A stretch of 64,000 nt of DNA, from positions 35,990,538 through 36,054,537 of the forward strand of contig CAIIXF020000007.1 in NCBI GenBank assembly GCA_903813345.2, written 5' to 3'. Position 1 is the stretch's first letter; the number at the start of each line of letters is the position of its first letter. The notes under the pieces are model-generated. The model searched no databases. It was not told the origin of the DNA and worked only from the letters and a program-made list of their open reading frames with translations. The position numbers and the translations under genes are program-made. Of this stretch, positions 26,313-37,599 are shown piece after piece. This DNA is from Owenia fusiformis (Eukaryota > Annelida > Polychaeta > Sabellida > Oweniidae).

Positions 26313-26803
26313 CTATTTTCACATTAATCCTAAGTGAATACCCCTCCTAATAAAAGATACATTTTCAATGCAAGGTACCCCTTCAAGGTACCCAGATACC
26401 CTTTACCTTGCCTCTGAGAGAGAGAGTGAATAGGAGAAGGTTCTAGATGCAAGACATACACAAGGCTGATATTGGTAAAGGGGCCCTGAGTCAAGATAAA
26501 TGATCCTAATGCTAGATTATGTATCATTGTCCTACTTACATGACAAACAAGAATATGATCTTTTGATCAGCGTGCGTCATAAGCATTATAGACAGGCTGG
26601 TCAAAGATGAACCATGGATAATTGCAATGTAATTTTCCTAAACATTCAGAAAAAGTAACCGGGCCAAGACCAAAAGAAACGGACTGCTCAGAACCCCCTG
26701 GAGTCTGAACCAGTGCTTGTTTTGAACTCTGCTCTTGATATCAAACATTTTGACTGTCTTAAATACTATTACACACGTAGTAAATGAATAAATCACAACA
26801 TAC

Positions 26804-26962
26804 CTGTGCCCCAATTTGCTGAACCTGGAACTGTTGTTGTAGCTGTTGTTGTTGTTGTTGTTGTAGCATAAATTGTTGTTGCGGAGATGTGATAACTTGA
26901 GGGGGGTAGATCTTAACTTTACTTTGTCCCTCTAAACCATTACTCCTCTGAACATTTACCCC
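26804..26962 (-). CDS. Glutamine-rich internal exon of an unidentified gene
   Basis: Minus strand: a pyrimidine-rich acceptor (ctcttttcag) precedes 159 bases of open frame (53 codons, phase 0 at both ends), followed by donor gtatgt. The peptide starts GVNVQRSNGLEGQSKVKIYP, continues PPQVITSPQQQF, then a Gln tract, and ends QFQVQQIGAQ. Part of the tract is a run of consecutive CAA codons interrupted by CTA and CAG, so it is not a pure microsatellite. Low-complexity Gln-rich segments like this are common in transcriptional regulators, but I do not recognise the gene. It may belong to the same transcription unit as the Lys/Glu-rich exons at 30.1 and 33.2 kb, which share the strand and are also phase 0-0. 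That link is inference. Confidence 0.55.
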
Positions 26963-27028
26963 CTGAAAAGAGCAATAATTATTTCTGTACAATAACATAT
27001 TTTTCGAGATCAATAAGGTAAGATTTTA

Positions 27029-27174
27029 CAGGCCCGTAGCAAGTGGGGTTCGATGGGTTCGAGCGAAGTGATTTTGTCCATTTTTGGACTAAAACTGTCA
27101 CAAGTGAACCCCCCTGGAACTTTTCAAAAAGTGAACCCCCTCTTCGCAAATCCTAGCTAGTGGCTACGGGCCTG
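27029..27174. mobile_element. CAGGCCCGTAGCC MITE
   Basis: Ends caggcccgtagcaagtgg / tagtggctacgggcctg, same interior in the opposite direction. Confidence 0.82.
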
Positions 27175-27436
27175 TTTTATCACCTAGGTAATATCAAGAT
27201 AGCTAATGCAGAACAGGAAAAGATGGACAATTCTGTGTAAATCAATGATTATACTGCCATCTTTACATGAATAAATTAATAAAATAGCATAAAGTAAAAA
27301 GTATAAAGTATCATAGACTGGCATCATAAAATGACTATCAAAAGATATGACGGTCTTTCATTCATTGGTTTGGATTATATATATGGAGATAATATTTGAT
27401 ATTTAATCAAAAAATAAAAATTATAGTTGAGGTAAT

Positions 27437-27607
27437 GCTTCAGTCATATCTGATCTGAGGCAACAGTATGGCAGCTGTAGCTTCCCAAAACCAAGAAAAA
27501 TGATGCAATATAAAAACAAAGATAGGCAATATGATGTTAATTTTCTATATCATATTTCTGAAGCTACGGCTGCTGTACGCCCACCGTAGAGCAAATGTGA
27601 CTGAAGC
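27437..27607. mobile_element. CTTCAGTCACATTTGCTCTACGG MITE
   Basis: Left end gcttcagtcatatctgatct, right end ccgtagagcaaatgtgactg then aagc. Confidence 0.7.
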
Positions 27608-28733
27608 TTAAATCATCAGCCCTTTTGTAGCAGGGGCAGTCCTAGAAGCAAGAGGGAGGGGGACAAAAGTTTTAATTGAAAAAAATTAATTTCTGTTCTT
27701 GTAGAGAAAAAATTGGGGCACTGAAACAAACAAATGGGCCCCAATGTTGAATATGAGGCCCCCTTCCTATACAATCAGATCCAAGAAATAATGCCAAATG
27801 CCAAGGGGGGCTGGGCCTATGTCCGCCATTGTGTAGCATCTTCAAGTGCCCAGTCTTCAGCGAATGATGATGATTGTAACTAATTTCAAGAAATGTTTCT
27901 ATTTTTATATCAAATATCTGTTTCTGTTTGTCCCTGTATTTTGCAACCAGGATAGAGCTATATAATACTAAAAGCGCATGAATATTCATCTTCTTATCTT
28001 CTATATAACCAAAAAGGTTCACACCAAGTTTAACTTCAAACTTCATAAATCAGCGAGACTCAATGGGGTCAAGTGGAGGAGATTTGGTCAGAGAAGAGTG
28101 AAACCTTTACAGGGTCAAGTGCCTTGATGGATCAAACTGTCAAACAGAAGCTAGATCAACACTCAAGTTCAAGCAATATGTTCTATATCAAGCCACAAGT
28201 AAGATCTCCAAGATCTTTTTTTATAGTTTGCAGCTTTACAAGCAGATGTGTACAGGAGCTTCGTTAGCAGCAGGGAACTGGAAAATGCTGTTTTTCAGAA
28301 AATGCCTGATGAGATGAATAATTTGTCAAAACATTCCATGTCAAAATAATACTTTCTAAAAAACTGGCTGCTGTTTTTCATTATTTTGCCTGTTAAAATT
28401 AAAATACATTGAACTGAACTGTTTTCAAACACACATGGTTATATGAAAATTAAATAAAATAAAACCAGTAAACAAATATGTATATTAAATCATATAAGTA
28501 TAAAACATATTAACCAAAATGAACCAAATTTCTACATAAACTATAATAACCCAAACCCCAGATAGTAGAAGTAATAATTTCTACCCTCTAACTAGAATAG
28601 CTTGCATCACCTTTCATGTGAGTTAAAATCTGAAATGAAAGACAGCTACTTAATCTGTCTTGATTTTGTTTTGAAAAGGGAAGAGCTCTGGTAAGAATAT
28701 TTATTTAGAAATCAATGTCAATACAGGGGTTTC

Positions 28734-28908
28734 ACTAGAATTTCTCACAACAGGGTAAATAAATGAAAACAGGCAAAATTAATTGAAATCATAGATTTAA
28801 TTTTTTAAATTAAACATGGAAAAGTTGAAAAGTCCCTAAAAACAACAAGCGATTTTATGAAAACAACTGGTGAAAATCACCTGTTGCCTGCTGTTAATGA
28901 AACCCCTG
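28734..28908. mobile_element. CAGGGGTTTC MITE, flanked by CAATA (unit 1 copy)
   Basis: Inverted orientation relative to 19.7 kb; CAATA on both sides. Confidence 0.82.
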
Positions 28909-28919
28909 CAATATCAATA

Positions 28920-29270
28920 TAGTAAAACCAATATATCTGAACACCTCTCTGATCTGAACACCTCTGAATGTTGTGAACACTTTTTCTCTGACCACATATT
29001 GTTTTCTCCCATTGACTCACATATCAAGATTATAAGTTATTGAATGATTTGAAGTGCAATATAGGATATATTCTGCTCGAGAAATTCCGTATTGGAATGA
29101 AACGATCAACTGGAAGAATCTTAGTAGCAATACAAATTGGTACAGCACAACAACTGACCAATCAGAAAGCTTCATTTTACAGATCATACGATAAACCTTA
29201 ATATGAACACCTGATAATCTGAATACCTTTGGGCGGCCCCAGTGGTGTTCAGACAAGACAGGTTTTACTG
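28920..29270. mobile_element. CAGTAAAACC MITE, longer variant (unit 1)
   Basis: About 350 bases with tagtaaaaccaatatatctg and caggttttactg ends; includes about 190 bases of interior not seen in the short copies. Confidence 0.78.
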
Positions 29271-29644
29271 TACAATTTTTAACACAGATTTTTGAAGGTT
29301 ATAAAGATAAATAAATCAATCATATAAAGATGTTTTGTCAAGATGTTTTATGGTGAACTTTCCTATAATGCCAAGTAATATGACATCAATGTCAAGTCTA
29401 AGACCTAGAGATGACATCAACCATGGCCTAATTAACAGCTATCAGTAAACAATGGAGTCATATTCCATTCACAGTTTATATAGCAACCATTTGGATATTG
29501 CCTGTCTATGTCTCATGTATCATTACAGTATTTTCTTAGAAATGCTCTTAGTTATAAGACAGAGTCATCTATAACTTTAACTGAATGGGTTAATATAACA
29601 CAGATTTTATTTTAAAACCTACCATCTTACAACTCTCTGTTATA

Positions 29645-29870
29645 CCAATGAATGCCAGAATTTGGCCTTTTTGACCATTACTGGACCTTTAAGGCCCTAT
29701 TTTTTAATTTTAGGCCAAATTTAATTTTGAAGAAAATGGGCCTCAAATTTTCAAAATTTGGGTCCACTTTTTGGTTTTAGGGGCCCATATTTTTTTTCAG
29801 GAAGCGCAGAATTTTTTTATCAGCCCTGAAATTTGACCCCCCCTCTTGTTGGTTCCCAGATCAGCCCCTG
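29645..29870. mobile_element. CACTGGCGGATC MITE, truncated left end
   Basis: Right end ttggttcccagatcagcccctg; interior aggccaaatttaattttg and gggcccatatt. Confidence 0.6.
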
Positions 29871-30131
29871 TCCACAGTCTGTTCGTTGAAATACACATCA
29901 TTCTCAAGCATTAACTCGTATAAAAGGCTGTGGTGTGTACCTGTATGTCTGTGTACCTATGCACACAAAAGAACACAGGGCTCCTCCAAGGAGGGATTTC
30001 TGGCTCTGTCTTTGAGTGTAAAATACGGAATATACCAATGAGGTATTGCTCGCCAAATATGGCGATAACCAAGATATAATAATAATAATTAGAAAAAGAA
30101 GGACTCCTGTTTAATCAGGGATGTTACACAC

Positions 30132-30251
30132 CTTTACCTTATCAGACTCAGCCACTTTTGTCCCATTGACTTTAATTTCATCTGAGCTTTCCGTTTTGAC
30201 TTCTTTCTCTTCTGTCACTTTCATAATGCTTTCCTTCCTTTTTCTAGATCT
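30132..30251 (-). CDS. Lys/Glu-rich internal exon, copy 1 of a tandemly duplicated exon
   Basis: Minus strand: acceptor ttttatctaag, then 120 bases in phase 0-0 (40 codons) and donor gtgtgt; an alternative donor gtaaag lies 6 bases earlier. The peptide begins RSRKRKESIMKV and continues through TEEKEVKTESSDEIKVNG to SDKVK. The basic start resembles a nuclear localisation signal and the rest is acidic and lysine-rich, typical of disordered parts of chromatin or nuclear proteins. The other frames contain stops. The exon recurs at 33240-33359 with only three amino-acid differences and no stop, which supports coding function or recent duplication. The gene is not recognised. Confidence 0.5.
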
Positions 30252-31676
30252 CTTAGATAAAAAATGTCCTCTTTAAATCCTAATCAGATTCCAAAACTAA
30301 TCCAGAAACTAGTTCATAAAATACTACAAGCCTATTTCGATGTACAGTTGTATATCCCTGATTAAATCTAACTGAATCAGGACCTTTATTCCTTGGACTA
30401 AGTTGACTGGTAAAATGCAGCAATAGATGCAAGAGAGGGGAGCAAGAGAGGGGAGCAAACATTTTGATTGAAAAGAAAATTCTGTGCATGCATGTACTGA
30501 AAAAATTGGGGTACTGAAAAAACTGAATGGGCCCCAATTTTGAATATGAGGCCCACTTTCTATAGAATTAGGCCCAAGAAATAATGCCAAGTAAAGTCAG
30601 TGTGTTATCCATATTTATTCTGTTGCTCAGTTTCTATGGTAAGGAAGCAAATTTTGATCCAAATTTTTTTCGCCCATCTTGAGGGGGGGGGGGCTGGGCC
30701 TATGTCCGCCATTGCGTATTATCTTCAAATGCTCAATCTTCACTAGAATATTCTAAAGTCCAGAGAATGATCATGATTGTAACTAATTTCAAGAAATGTT
30801 TCTATTTTTATATCAAATTTCTGTTTCTGTTTGTCCCTGTATTTTGCAACCAGGATAGAGCTATATGATGCTAAAGCACATGAATATTCATCTTCTTATC
30901 TTCTATACAACCAAAAAGGTTCACACCAAACTTCATAAATCAGCAAGACTCAATGGGGTCAAGTAGAGGAGATTTGGTCAGAGAAGAGTGAAACCTTTAC
31001 AGGGTCAAGTGCCTTGATGGATCAAACTGTCAAACAGAAGCTAGATCAACACTCAAGTTCAAGCAATATGTTCTAAATCAAGCCACAAGTAAGATCAACA
31101 AGATCATTTTTTATAGTTTGCAGCCTTACCAACAGATGTGAACAGGAGCTTCGTTAGCAGCAGGGAACTGGAAAATGCTGTTTTTCAGAAAATGCCTGAT
31201 GAGATGAGGAATTTGTCAAAACATTCCATGTCAAAATAATACTTTCTAAAAAACTGGCTGCTGTTTTTCATTATTTTGCCTGTTTTCAGAAATTAAATTG
31301 AAACTTGTGAAATATGCTATACATTGAAATATGTTTTAAACACATATGGTTATATGAAAAGTAAATAAAATAAAACCAGTAAACAAATATGTATATTAAA
31401 TCATATAAGTATGAAACATATTAACCCAAATGAACCAAATTTCTACATAAACTATGATAACCCAAACCCCAGATAGTAGAAGTAATAATTTCTACCCTCT
31501 TACTAGAACAGCTTGCATCACCTTTCATGTGAGTTAAAATCTGAAATGAAAGACAGCTACTTAATCTGATTGGGCAATATCTGCTCAAAGATCTTTCTTT
31601 AACATATTTGTCTTGATTTTGTTTTGAAAAGGGTAGAGCTCTGGTAAGAATATTTATTTAGAAATCAATGTCAATA

Positions 31677-31860
31677 CAGGGGTTTCACTAGAATTTCTCA
31701 CAACAGGGTAAATAAATGAAAACAGGCAAAATTAATGGAAATCATGAATTTAATTTTTTAATTTAACATGGAAAAGTTGAAAAGTCCCTAAAAACAACAA
31801 GCGATTTTGTGAAAACAACCGGTGAAAATCACCTGTTGCCTGCTGCTAATGAAACCCCTG
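31677..31860. mobile_element. CAGGGGTTTC MITE (unit 2 copy)
   Basis: The duplicated partner of 28734-28908, carried along by the segmental duplication. Confidence 0.82.
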
Positions 31861-31877
31861 CAATGCAATATCTATAT

Positions 31878-32227
31878 AGTAAAACCAGAATATCTGAACA
31901 CCTCTCTGATCTGAACACCTCTGATTGTTGTGAACACCTTTTCTTTGACCACATATTATTTTCTCCCATTGACTCACATATCAAGATTATAAGTTATTGA
32001 ATGATTTGAAGTGTAATATAGGATATATTCTTCTCGAGAAATTCCATATTGGAATGAAACGATCAACTGGAAGAATCTCAGTAGCAATACAAATTGGTAC
32101 AGCACAACAACTGACCAATCAGAAGGCTTCATTTTACAGATCATACAATAAACCTTAATATGATCACCTGATAATCTGAATACCTTTGGGTGGCCCCACT
32201 GGTGTTCAGACAAGACAGGTTTTACTG
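31878..32227. mobile_element. CAGTAAAACC MITE, longer variant (unit 2)
   Basis: Duplicated partner of 28920-29270. Confidence 0.78.
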
Positions 32228-32883
32228 TACAATTTTTAACCCAGATTTTTGAAGGTTATAATTAAAAGATAAATAAATCATAAATATAAAGATGTTTTGT
32301 CAAGATGTTTTATGGTAAACTTTCCTGTAATGCCAAGTGATATGACATCAATGTCAAGTCTAAGATGTAGAGATGACATCAACCATGGCCTAATTAACAG
32401 CTATCAGTAAACAATGGAGTCACATTTCATTCACAGTTTATATAGCAACCATTTGGATATTGCCTGTCTATGTCTCATGTATCATTACAGTATTTTCTTA
32501 GAAATGCTCTTAGTTATAAGACAGAGTCATCTATAACTTTAACTGAATGGGTTAATATAACACAGATTTTATTTTAAAACCTACCATCTTACAACTCTCT
32601 GCTATACAAGAACGAATGAATGCCAGAATTTGGGCAGAATAGTTTTCACAAAATTTGTAATCTATCATACCCATCGTGGGATCACCAGACTGTACTATCT
32701 CTCGAGTACAGGCCCTCTCAAGTTACCAGGAGTAAGTAATCTACCGACCCCCCCCCATCATTCCTTTATAACCTAGACCTATGGTTATGAGATGAAGGGG
32801 CAGGGTCAATATTTGCAACAGGAATGGTGAATAATATGAACAATTGATTTAATGAACAATCTCTTCTCTTTTGTGGGATCTAC

Positions 32884-33153
32884 CACTGGCGGATCTTTCC
32901 TTCCTTGGGTGGGCCCAGAAAACAAAAATTGGGCCCAAAAAATGTTGGGCATAAGACCCTATAAAGTGGGCCTTTTTGGCCATTACTGGACCGTTAAAGC
33001 CTTATTTTTTAATACTAGGCCAAATTTTGAAAAAAGGCCTCAAATTTTCGAAATTTAGGGGCCCAAAATTTTCGGTCAAGCAAGTGCAGAATTTTTTTCT
33101 CTGACCTGAAATTTGCCCCCCCCACCCTTTGTTGGTTCCCAGATCCGCCCCTG
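32884..33153. mobile_element. CACTGGCGGATC MITE
   Basis: Ends cactggcggatc / gatccgcccctg; interior holds gggcccaaaa and a decayed attattttta run. Related pieces end at 29870 and fill 34213-34465. Confidence 0.72.
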
Positions 33154-33239
33154 ATGTCCACAGTCTCTCTGTTGAAATACACATCATTCTCAAGCATTAG
33201 AAAAAGAGGGACTCCTGTTCAATCAGGGATGTTACATAC

Positions 33240-33359
33240 CTTTAACTTATCAGACTCAGCCACTTTTGACCCATTGACTTTAATTTCATCTGAGCTTTCC
33301 GTTTTGACTTCTTTCTCTTCTGTCACTTTCATAATTCTTTCCTTCCTTTTTCTAGATCT
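33240..33359 (-). CDS. Lys/Glu-rich internal exon, copy 2 of a tandemly duplicated exon
   Basis: This is the second copy of the exon at 30132-30251, again 120 bases with phase 0 at both ends. Compared with copy 1 it changes Ser to Arg (KERIM), Thr to Ser (NGSKVAES) and Val to Leu (DKLK). The upstream donor option is destroyed here (gtaaag has become ttaaag), leaving gtatgt as the only donor. Because the exon is symmetric, including one or both copies would keep the reading frame. By position it would be transcribed before copy 1. It could be a mutually exclusive or skipped exon, or a silent copy; the sequence cannot decide. Confidence 0.45.
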
Positions 33360-33680
33360 CTTAGATAAAAAATGTCCTCTTTAAATCCTAATCAGATTCC
33401 AAAACTAATCCAAAAACTAGTTCACAAAATACTACAAGCCTATTTCGATGTTCAGTTGTATATCCCTGATTAAATCTAACTGAATCAGGACCTTTATTCC
33501 TTGGACTAAGTTGACTGGTAAGATGCAGCAATAGATGACCAAGTAGGCGTTATCCTCAATGATGGATAGAGCACCAAGACTGACAGAACTCACATGACCT
33601 TAGTAAATGGCTGAGTAATCTGATACTCTAGCAAGATTGGGGCTGTATGTGAATGCCATGCACTTTGCTATATGCATATA

Positions 33681-33868
33681 CAGTTAAACCTATTTATCTG
33701 AAAACCTCTCCAGTCTGAACACTTCAATTCTCAATATGAATGTTTTTTCGATCCCACTTTTTACTCTGTCATAGTCTATTACATAACCTCAAAATATGAA
33801 CACCTGCCAAATCGAACACTTTTGGTTGATCTCAGTGGCATTTGAATAAGTCAGCTTGAACTGGACAG
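33681..33868. mobile_element. CAGTTAAACC MITE (diverged)
   Basis: cagttaaacctatttatctg at the left, decayed cttgaactggacag at the right, with gaacacctgccaaatcg inside. Confidence 0.6.
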
Positions 33869-34187
33869 TAGTATCACTCCAGTTTACAATATCATGTATG
33901 CTGTTACATTTTCCCTTGTAGAATCTCCTACCAGTATGTTAGTATGCATATCCTATGACAGGTTGAAAATCCCAGGAGAAATCTACACCTTTACATTAGC
34001 AAACAGTAAATATTGTCTAAACAAATACCTCTCTCTGGTAAACACCTTCCTCTAAATAGTGAACACTCATTCGCTTCATTCAGAGTAAAACTCCTGTTCC
34101 TAGTAAAACATCATTTCTATTGACTTGGAGTAAAACACTTTTGGGGTTCCAGAAACTATTATTTATGAACTTGAATAGAAACAAATA

Positions 34188-34490
34188 CAGTAAAACCAGT
34201 ATATCCAAACATACTGGCGGCTCTGGGGGGGGCCCTTGGATGGGCCCAAAAATTCAAAAAGCCTTGAGGCCCCAAAAGGTTGGCCTTGGTCATTTCTTCA
34301 GGCCTTCTTTTTTAATTTTAGGTCAAATTTTGAAGAAAATGGGCCTCAAAATTTGGGCCTACTTTTTGGTTATATGGGCCCAAATCTTTTTTTCGCACAA
34401 GCGCGGAAGTTTTTTTCTCAGACCTGAAATTTGGACCCCCTTGTTGGTTCCTAGATCCACCGCTGAAACACCTCTCTAATCACAATAGAA
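34188..34490. mobile_element. CAGTAAAACC MITE interrupted by a GGCGGATC MITE
   Basis: cagtaaaaccagtatatcc is broken at about 34212 by an inserted element ending near 34465; aacacctctctaatc resumes after it. Confidence 0.65.
34213..34465. mobile_element. CACTGGCGGATC MITE nested in a CAGTAAAACC MITE
   Basis: Ends actggcggctctgg / agatccaccgctg. Confidence 0.7.
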
Positions 34491-34599
34491 GATTATCAAA
34501 TGTCACCTCACACATCCTTTATCAATCATTCAATATAAATTAAGGACACAACATTTCAAAATGCTCCATCAAATGATTTGGCTGGAAATGTGTAGACAA

Positions 34600-35330
34600 G
34601 ACTTTACAAACAAGTTCTTCGTAATTTTTAGTTCAAAATGACCACCTAACATTTACCCAGAATGCTCAAAGACTAATCAGTTATAAACCTATACGAAAAA
34701 ATGTCCCTGAAAATTTCACATTGATCCATGAAACGATTTGGCTGAAGGGTGACAAGATTTTAGGAAATTTACATCAGATCTTTTGACTTGAACCGTATAG
34801 ACAAGACTTACCCAGAATGCCAAAAAACTAATCAGTTCCCTTAAAGTTTTTCATCAATCAGTCAAACAGATTAACCTGGAAATTGTAGACTCGCCTTTAC
34901 ATACAAGGTTTTAGGTTGGAAAATCCGAAGTGGCCAGTTTAACAATTGACATTTACCCAGAACGCCTAAAAACTAATCAGGTTCTATATTTTTCAGATAA
35001 AAAAACATCCCTGAAAGTTCTAAAGCGATCAATCACCAAAGGGTTTGCCTGGAATAGACAAAACTTTGCTTTTAGGATTTTAGGATGGAAAATCTAAATA
35101 GGTCACATTTACGTTTACCCAGAATGCCCAAAAACTGAACAGTTTGAGGTTTTCATACCAAAAATCATCCCTGAAAATTTGAAATTAATCCGTCAAACAG
35201 TCCATCAGGGAATGCGAAGAGAAGACTTAGATTTTAGGACTAAAAATCCAAAATGACCACCTTAACATTTACCCAGAATGCCCAAAAATTAATCACTGAG
35301 ATTTGCATACAAAAAATCATCCCTGCTTCA
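34600..35330. repeat. Degenerate tandem repeat of about 150 bp, five copies
   Basis: The phrase catttacccagaatgcc...aaactaatcag recurs near 34650, 34808, 34950, 35114 and 35268, each followed by atccctgaaaatt and a gattttagg segment. Confidence 0.8.
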
Positions 35331-35460
35331 TCTACCTAGTATAAACATAAACAAATGAATACTAGTGGTGTTGTGATGCACCATAATTATACATCGATGC
35401 ATCTGCAATTTTCATGAGTAAACATCTATGGCTTTGTATAAAAAATCTCCTACCTCATAC

Positions 35461-35923
35461 TAGTGTTGTCGCGATTAATCGATACATCGCGATATACATC
35501 GCTAAAGCTGGTTCTGGCGATGCATCGATGTCTGAAACAAAACATCGATGTTTTTAAAAAATTTTAATTTGCTAAAAATCACCCTTTCTTATCTTATTTT
35601 GACGCAAGTTGCTTACCTTTTTTCATGTCTTATTTCATTTTCAAATGTTTTCTGATATTCTTTCGCTTTAAAACTGTTTTAGCTATTCGAAATGAACCAT
35701 TAATCTAAAAAAATTACTTTAATTTCACCGTTACTATGTTCCCGGATGTACCAGCGTACTCTTATTAATTTGTTCTGTTCGATATTTTAGTGCATTAGCG
35801 TTCGGTATTTCAGTGCACTTTTCTCGAACTTTTTCTTGATGTACATCGCGATGTGCATCGATGTTTACTACTGAAAATTGCCGATGCATCGATGTACGAT
35901 TATGGCACATCGCGACAACACTA
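35461..35923. mobile_element. 463-bp hAT-type MITE with perfect 8-bp target duplication
   Basis: Inverted ends TAGTGTTGTCGCGAT / ATCGCGACAACACTA, flanked by CCTCATAC at 35453-35460 and 35924-35931. Eight-base duplications are the rule for hAT transposons. The interior is rich in ATCGATG/CATCGAT. Confidence 0.88.
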
Positions 35924-36189
35924 CCTCATACCCACCTACGTGGAACATGATTCAGTCATTGAAGGGTTCAATTTTAAAGATTATTAAATCTCAAAATAGC
36001 TAAAATTATTAACATTTCTACAATTCCAGCTTTATTTTATGATTAGAGTAGACAGATGGCATATCCATAAATAAAGGCATATCAATGCATTTTAATGTGT
36101 TATGACCCGAGGGCCCCCCAAGGGAATAAATAACTAACGACCGCAAGCATAGGTCCAACAAGCCAGATAAAGAAATTGAAAGAAAGTGT

Positions 36190-36262
36190 TCTAAATTTGA
36201 TGCCCCGAGTGGGAATCGAACCCAGCTAGGATGTAGTAGCAACTTGCTATCAAGGGTCGTTA
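36190..36262 (-). other. tRNA-like / SINE-head fragment with box B
   Basis: On the minus strand GGTTCGATTCC (36222-36212) matches the Pol III box B consensus exactly, and TAGCAAGTTGC about 27 bases upstream is a weak box A. A full tRNA cloverleaf is not formed (no matching 5' acceptor stem), so it is called a SINE-like remnant, not a tRNA gene. Confidence 0.35.
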
Positions 36263-36845
36263 CAAATGCATCTATAATTCATCATAAACTAAGATTTAAT
36301 AAACTAAGATCTTTAAAATTGAACACTTCAAAGACTGTTTCATGTCACACGAAGGTGGGTAGGTGGGTATGAGGTACTATGAGGTTTTTTATACAAAGCC
36401 AACATCCATGCTCAATGCGATGTTATCACGAAAAAGTAGGAGAAAAATACTGAATGCAAATTACTTGCATTCAGTAAGGTTGGGCTTCTTCAACCATGGG
36501 ATTATTTCGACCATTATCGATAATTCAAATTTCCGGGGTTGACCATCTTGGATTAAGATCTCTCCTAATAGAGATTTTGATTTATTTTTAAAAAATTTCC
36601 AAAAACAACATCGATGATGGTGGATAGCGCGAATTGAAAATATTGAGGAAGTACCCTCATACATCTATTAGTTTCCCAAACTCATGCCAGATAGTTTGAA
36701 ACAAACTTTGTCAAACTCGATCATAGATGCTCCCTGGGTAATACGAGTGTTAGGCATCCCGGTAAGTAATCTTATTACCCGGGGAGCACCATAACTGTGT
36801 ACTAGATCAACTGAGCCGAGGCATGTCTTTATCCCCCTTACGGAA

Positions 36846-37115
36846 ATACATTGCTGCGGCAGCGCTGCTGCAGCGCTGCCGCAGCGCTGCCGCAGCAAAT
36901 TGGCTCCAAATGTTGGATGCAGGTAATTGCAGCCAATCGCTGCGGCAGCATGATGCTGCGGCAGCATCATATTTGCAGCGAATTGGCTCCGACAGCGCTG
37001 CAGTTAATTGCAGCCTTCTCGGAGCTGGCTCCGACAGGGCTGCAGCAGCGAATTGGCTCCGACAGCGCTGCAGTTAAGTGCAGCCTTCTCGGAGCTGGCT
37101 CCGACAGGGCTGCAG
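36846..37115. repeat. GC-rich GCTGCGGCAGC repeat block 1
   Basis: Multiple palindromic GCTGC(G/A)GCAGC and GCAGCGCTGCCGCAGC units, plus two copies of a 61-base unit with ttggctccgacagcgctgca and ttctcggagctggctccgac. It stands out in AT-rich surroundings and carries spurious open frames on both strands. Confidence 0.9.
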
Positions 37116-37149
37116 TATTTTCCCGCTCTTTTTATACCAAAAGAAAGAT

Positions 37150-37183
37150 GGCTGACAAAGAATGTTCAACTGTAAGAGATTTG
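37150..37183 (+). CDS. Weak candidate first coding exon (MADKECSTVRDLG)
   Basis: An ATG in good context (aaagATGGC) directly after a GC-rich block opens a short frame reading MADKECSTVRDL, which reaches a donor-like ggtaatttt. The GC-rich upstream DNA could serve as a promoter. Support is limited to start context and one donor. It may join the Cys-rich segment at 38.6 kb, but no intermediate exon is proven. Confidence 0.15.
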
Positions 37184-37599
37184 GGTAATTTTATGATTTT
37201 ATAATAATAGTATGAAAATGACCAATCAAATATAGATTCAGAAGTTAATGACATACTTGAACATTCTGCATGTCTATTTTGTGAGAGATAAAATGTAAGT
37301 ATTGCTGTGTTATTCCAGTTTAGATGGGCAAATCTCATTTTCTTTGTGAATTTATAAAGGCTAAATTTTAATTCTATTCATACAGTCAAAGTGGTCAAGC
37401 ATAAATGTGTTGTGTATGAGGATTGTACCATGCAGTAAAAATATAAGGTATTTTATAAAGATTATGAAGATAAATACTGCTGGAGGCATAGAGGGTCCTT
37501 CAATAACTGGAGCCTTCTGGCCTTCAGGACAATTCTGAATGGGTAAAATCACCAGTGATGTCCCATAATAATTGCTTATATCGTCTTACGTCCTGGGCC

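Larger units (their letters stand above)
27642..30429. repeat. Segmental tandem duplication, unit 1
   Basis: This unit runs from agcaagaggga to gcagcaatagatg and matches 30430-33537 in order: the CCCCAAT...gaggcccc stretch, a segment with gtcaagtggaggagatttgg, two MITEs, and the exon at 30132-30251. Unit 1 contains about 180 bases (29912-30090) absent from unit 2. Confidence 0.85.
30430..33537. repeat. Segmental tandem duplication, unit 2
   Basis: Second unit, abutting unit 1. It has about 90 extra bases near 30594-30680 and a GGCGGATC-type MITE plus flanking sequence (about 32635-33153) that differs from unit 1. It carries exon copy 2 at 33240-33359. The boundary at 30429/30430 and the end at 33537 are seen as the points where similarity begins and stops. 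Confidence 0.85.
35367..36425. mobile_element. Older inverted-repeat element around the hAT MITE
   Basis: The segments catctatggctttgtataaaa...cctcatacccacctac (35425-35940, interrupted by the 463-bp MITE) and ggtgggtatgagg...ttttatacaaagccaacatc (36355-36405) are inverted copies. The left edge resembles a decayed copy of the same ATCGATG-rich MITE family. Confidence 0.5.

Noticed and set aside
34120-34479. 119-codon plus-strand frame rich in Gly/Pro/Lys
   Set aside because: It spans the edge of one MITE and the whole of another nested in it, so it is transposon-derived.
36190-36262. Functional tRNA gene
   Set aside because: Only the T-arm and box B are convincing; no acceptor stem or anticodon arm of proper size.
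36668-37204. Several Ala/Gln/Arg-rich open frames on both strands
   Set aside because: All lie in the GCTGCGGCAGC block; GC-rich repeats lack stops by composition.
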